The notes under the pieces were generated by a model. It did no database searches, was not told the origin of the DNA, and saw only the letters and a list, made by a program, of their open reading frames with translations. Positions 61,673 to 64,000 of a stretch of 64,000 nt of DNA are shown in pieces. The stretch's first letter is position 1. Every line of letters starts with the position of its first letter. The stretch is from Chitinophaga pinensis (lineage in GTDB: Bacteria > Bacteroidota > Bacteroidia > UKL13-3). A program made the translations under genes and the position numbers. The DNA lies in assembly GCA_945870425.1 (NCBI GenBank), contig CAMBSD010000011.1, positions 35,412 through 99,411 of the forward strand, written 5' to 3'.

Positions 61673-64000
61673 ATGAAACAAAAATTACAACAAGGCTTCT
61701 TTCGCCTTAGCTTTTTCGTCCTTTTATGCGGATTCTTTTCCTTGCAAGTAGCAAAGGCACAATGCCCTAATAATGCTTCACAGGTCAAATCCCCAACAAT
61801 GAGTGCAGGGGGCCCTACGACATTTTGTTCAGGGAGTAATGTAGTTTTGACAGCAGCTAATCCAGCTGTTACCGATTTGTCTTTTACAACATTGGGGGGG
61901 GGAGCTTACTATGGTACCGACCTTTGGCAATCTTTTGTGCCCACTGTTTTGGGTGCAACAACGGCTATTCAATTGTATAAAAATGGCAGTAGTTTAGTAT
62001 CAGGTACTTTTAGCATCTACAGTGGTGTGGGAGTAGCTGGCACATTAGTGCATACTCAAACTGTTTCATTTGGTACGAATATTAATTGGTTTACAATTAC
62101 TTTACCTAATTTAAGTTTAATACCTGGCAATAATTATACTTTTAGATTGCAATCTTCTACTGATTTTTCCTATCTTACTCAACTTGGTACTTATGGAACT
62201 TATTATAACAATTATTTTGGAGGCATACAAACAGGTAAATTTGTAAGTTTTATTACCACAGTAGTACCAACAGTTGGTTCTTACCAATGGTATAAGAATG
62301 CAGTTGCTGTTAGTGGAGCTAATAGTGCTGCCTATACGGCTGCAAGTGCGGGTGCTTATACCGTTGTCAACAGTGTTTGCGGCTTTAATTCTGCTGCATC
62401 AAACAGTATTACTGTATCTACGAATGGAGCAGGACCCGCCTCAAGCACCCCAACTTTATGTATCAATACCCCATTAAGCAATATTACGCATGCCACCACT
62501 TCAGTAACCGGTATCGGTGCAGCCACAGGTTTGCCTGCAGGTGTAACTGCTGCTTGGGCATCTAATACCATTACCATCAGTGGCACACCAACAGTATCTG
62601 GTGCTTTTAATTATAGCATACCATTAATAGGAGCTTGTAGTACTTCAAATGCTACAGGAACCATTACGGTTTCTGCAATTAATACAGCAAGTGCAGCATC
62701 AAGCACCCCAACCCTGTGTATCAACACCCCATTAAGCAATATTACGCGTACAACTACGGGCGCAACAGGCATTGGGACACCCACAGGTTTACCTGGCGGT
62801 GTAACCGCTGCCTGGGCATCTAATACCCTTACCATCAGTGGAACACCAAATGCATCAGGAACTTTTAATTATACCATTCCATTAGCGGGCGGTTGCGGTT
62901 CGGTAAATGCCATAGGAACCATTACGGTAACACCAGCCATGACGGCAAGTGCAGCCTCAAGCACACCAAGTTTGTGTATCAATGCCGCACTAACCAATAT
63001 TACGCATAGCACTACTGGAGCAACAGGCATTGTATCTCCAAACGCAGCTAGCTATTCGCTTCCGCCAGCAGTTGGTTACCCAACATCAGATGAAGATTTG
63101 GGCAACGTTACAATTAGTTTGAACGGTAGCGTGGTTTTAAGCAATACTACACCTATCAATTCACTTTCGGGTACTATTGGAACAGCTTCTGGAACAGCAG
63201 GGAGCTATGCTGACTTTACAGCATTTGGACCCTATGCCATGTATCCAGGATCTACCTATACCTTTTCTTTGAGTTCTATTACAAGTGGAAATCCATTTGT
63301 CAACGCCATGGCAATTTATATTGATTATAATAGAAATGGTTTATTCACAGACGCAGGAGAGCAAGTGTACGCAGCTTCTGCATTGACTTTAGGTGCACAT
63401 ACAGAAACAGGGACATTTACCATACCATCTTCTGCTTTACTTGGTGTAAGCAGAATGAGGGTAATTTGTAACAGTGAAGGACTTATTACAAGCCCAATAC
63501 AGACAATTAATTTTGGTGAATATGAGGAATACAGCATTAGCATGGGTGGTATTAAAACAAATTACGGTTTACCTTCAGGGGTAACTGCTGCTTGGGCATC
63601 TAATACCCTTACAATCAGTGGAACACCAACTGTATTAGGAGCTTTTAATTATACCATACCACTAGCAGGTGGCTGTGGTTTGGTGAATGCCACCGGAGCG
63701 GTTACAGTAAATGGAATAGGGGCAGCCTCAAGCACGCCAAGCTTGTTTGTCACAGCAGTTTTACCAACAATAACCCATACTACTTTTGGAACAACAGGTA
63801 TTACCACCTCCTTGAGCGCAGCTACCTATTCGCTGCCACCAGTAGTAACCAACCCAACAGTAGATGAGGATTTGGGCAATGTTACTATTAGTTTGAATGG
63901 ATCAACTATTATAAACAATACTACATCAATCAATTCACTTTCGGGAACTATTGGAACAGGCTCTGGAACAGCAGGGAGCTATTCTAACTTTACAGCATTT
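61673..64000 (+). CDS. giant modular surface protein, 5' part (3' end outside window)
   Basis: The frame from ATG 61673 stays open to the window end (at least 776 codons). A signal peptide [20 protein letters not shown]... ends near VAKAQC. A beta-sandwich domain (about residues 60-190) has PPS-like fold strands. Then four Ig-like units of 258 bp begin at 62438, 62696, 62954 and 63725 ([34 protein letters not shown]). Units three and four carry an inserted GEVED-type domain ([28 protein letters not shown]). An in-frame G9 run is at 61894-61902. Export by T9SS is probable but the sorting domain is beyond the edge. Confidence 0.85.
   Translation, partial: [776 protein letters not shown]
61894..61902 (+). 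repeat. G9 homopolymer inside coding sequence
   Basis: Nine consecutive G at codons about 74-77 (TTG GGG GGG GGA) keep the frame open. Such tracts in 5' surface-gene regions can shift frame by slipped-strand mispairing. Confidence 0.8.
62438..63950 (+). repeat. 258-bp tandem Ig-like repeat units with GEVED insertions
   Basis: Units start at 62438, 62696, 62954 and 63725. The first two spacings are exactly 258 bp; the third is 771 bp, equal to 258 plus 513 bp of inserted GEVED-type domain. The two GEVED-containing copies share long near-identical stretches, such as the TTCACTTTCGGG(T/A)ACTATTGG run. Confidence 0.85.

Noticed and set aside
61594..61788. Minus-strand 64-residue frame over the start of the second giant gene
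   Set aside because: Opposite-strand shadow of the signal-peptide codons.
62274..62477. Short + strand frame of 67 residues inside the second giant gene
   Set aside because: It is out of frame with the long open frame from 61673 and has no independent features.
1..64000. tRNA, rRNA, prophage, integrase, transposase or complete insertion sequence
   Set aside because: I looked for cloverleaf, 16S/23S blocks and transposase motifs and found none that could be supported.

Overview
The window looks like a chromosomal segment of a member of the Bacteroidota (a Sphingobacteriales- or Chitinophagales-like environmental lineage is plausible, but genus cannot be read from it). The evidence is the DUF4175 tail, the SbsA-Ig lipoprotein, type IX secretion (T9SS) type-B sorting domains, the Bacteroidota form of YbeY, KETAHQLGTP-type histidine kinases, antiquitin-type ALDH, low GC, weak Shine-Dalgarno use, and promoter boxes of the TTG-N19-23-TAnnTTTG kind. 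No rRNA, tRNA, CRISPR array, prophage or intact insertion sequence was seen.

Layout. 1-6.7 kb: DUF4175 tail, small lipoprotein, a TonB-dependent receptor under a TPP riboswitch, a divergent PnuC-like transporter, a membrane glycosyltransferase-like protein and a DUF3108 protein. 6.7-10 kb: split transketolase with a secreted VWA protein between its two halves. 10-20.9 kb: FAD oxidoreductase, a lipoprotein gene with a nonsense codon in its signal peptide, MsrB, GNAT, DUF1801, TPR lipoprotein, reductase, a degenerate arginase-fold protein, a PLP enzyme and an M16 protease pair. 20.9-29 kb: a mostly co-directional AT-rich block (T9SS cargo, ybeY, mnmG, methyltransferase, Ig lipoprotein, pheS) with two parS-like sites and a 399-bp AT-rich gene-free gap that is a candidate replication origin. 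29-52.8 kb: ordinary housekeeping genes (LOG, YqeY, ComA, ALDH7, radical SAM, thiamine pyrophosphokinase, MurQ, S41 protease, Aat, GcvH, class-III aminotransferase, histidine kinase, RuvX, Def), a PIN toxin-antitoxin pair and a second T9SS cargo.

52.9-64 kb is the accessory and most unusual part. Two transmembrane TPR-HTH regulators flank a 1118-residue surface protein. That protein has 14 near-identical 42-residue repeats, readable as two seven-bladed propellers, then six 49-residue repeats and a dockerin-like tail. Downstream lies a duplicated promoter/signal-peptide block whose first copy is a relic. The second copy carries an 11-bp-period TTGTCAGCG array and drives a second giant modular surface protein (258-bp repeats with nested GEVED-like insertions and an in-frame G9 tract) that runs off the window end.

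Functional threads: thiamine salvage (TPP riboswitch receptor, PnuC-like transporter, TPP kinase), cell-surface display (two type-B T9SS cargos and two modular adhesin-like proteins), and chromosome maintenance near a probable origin (parS, mnmG, AT-rich gap). Many genes need a TTG start codon. Two small genes are broken: an amber codon at 12239-12241 and a one-base slip in a T6 run at 35311-35316.
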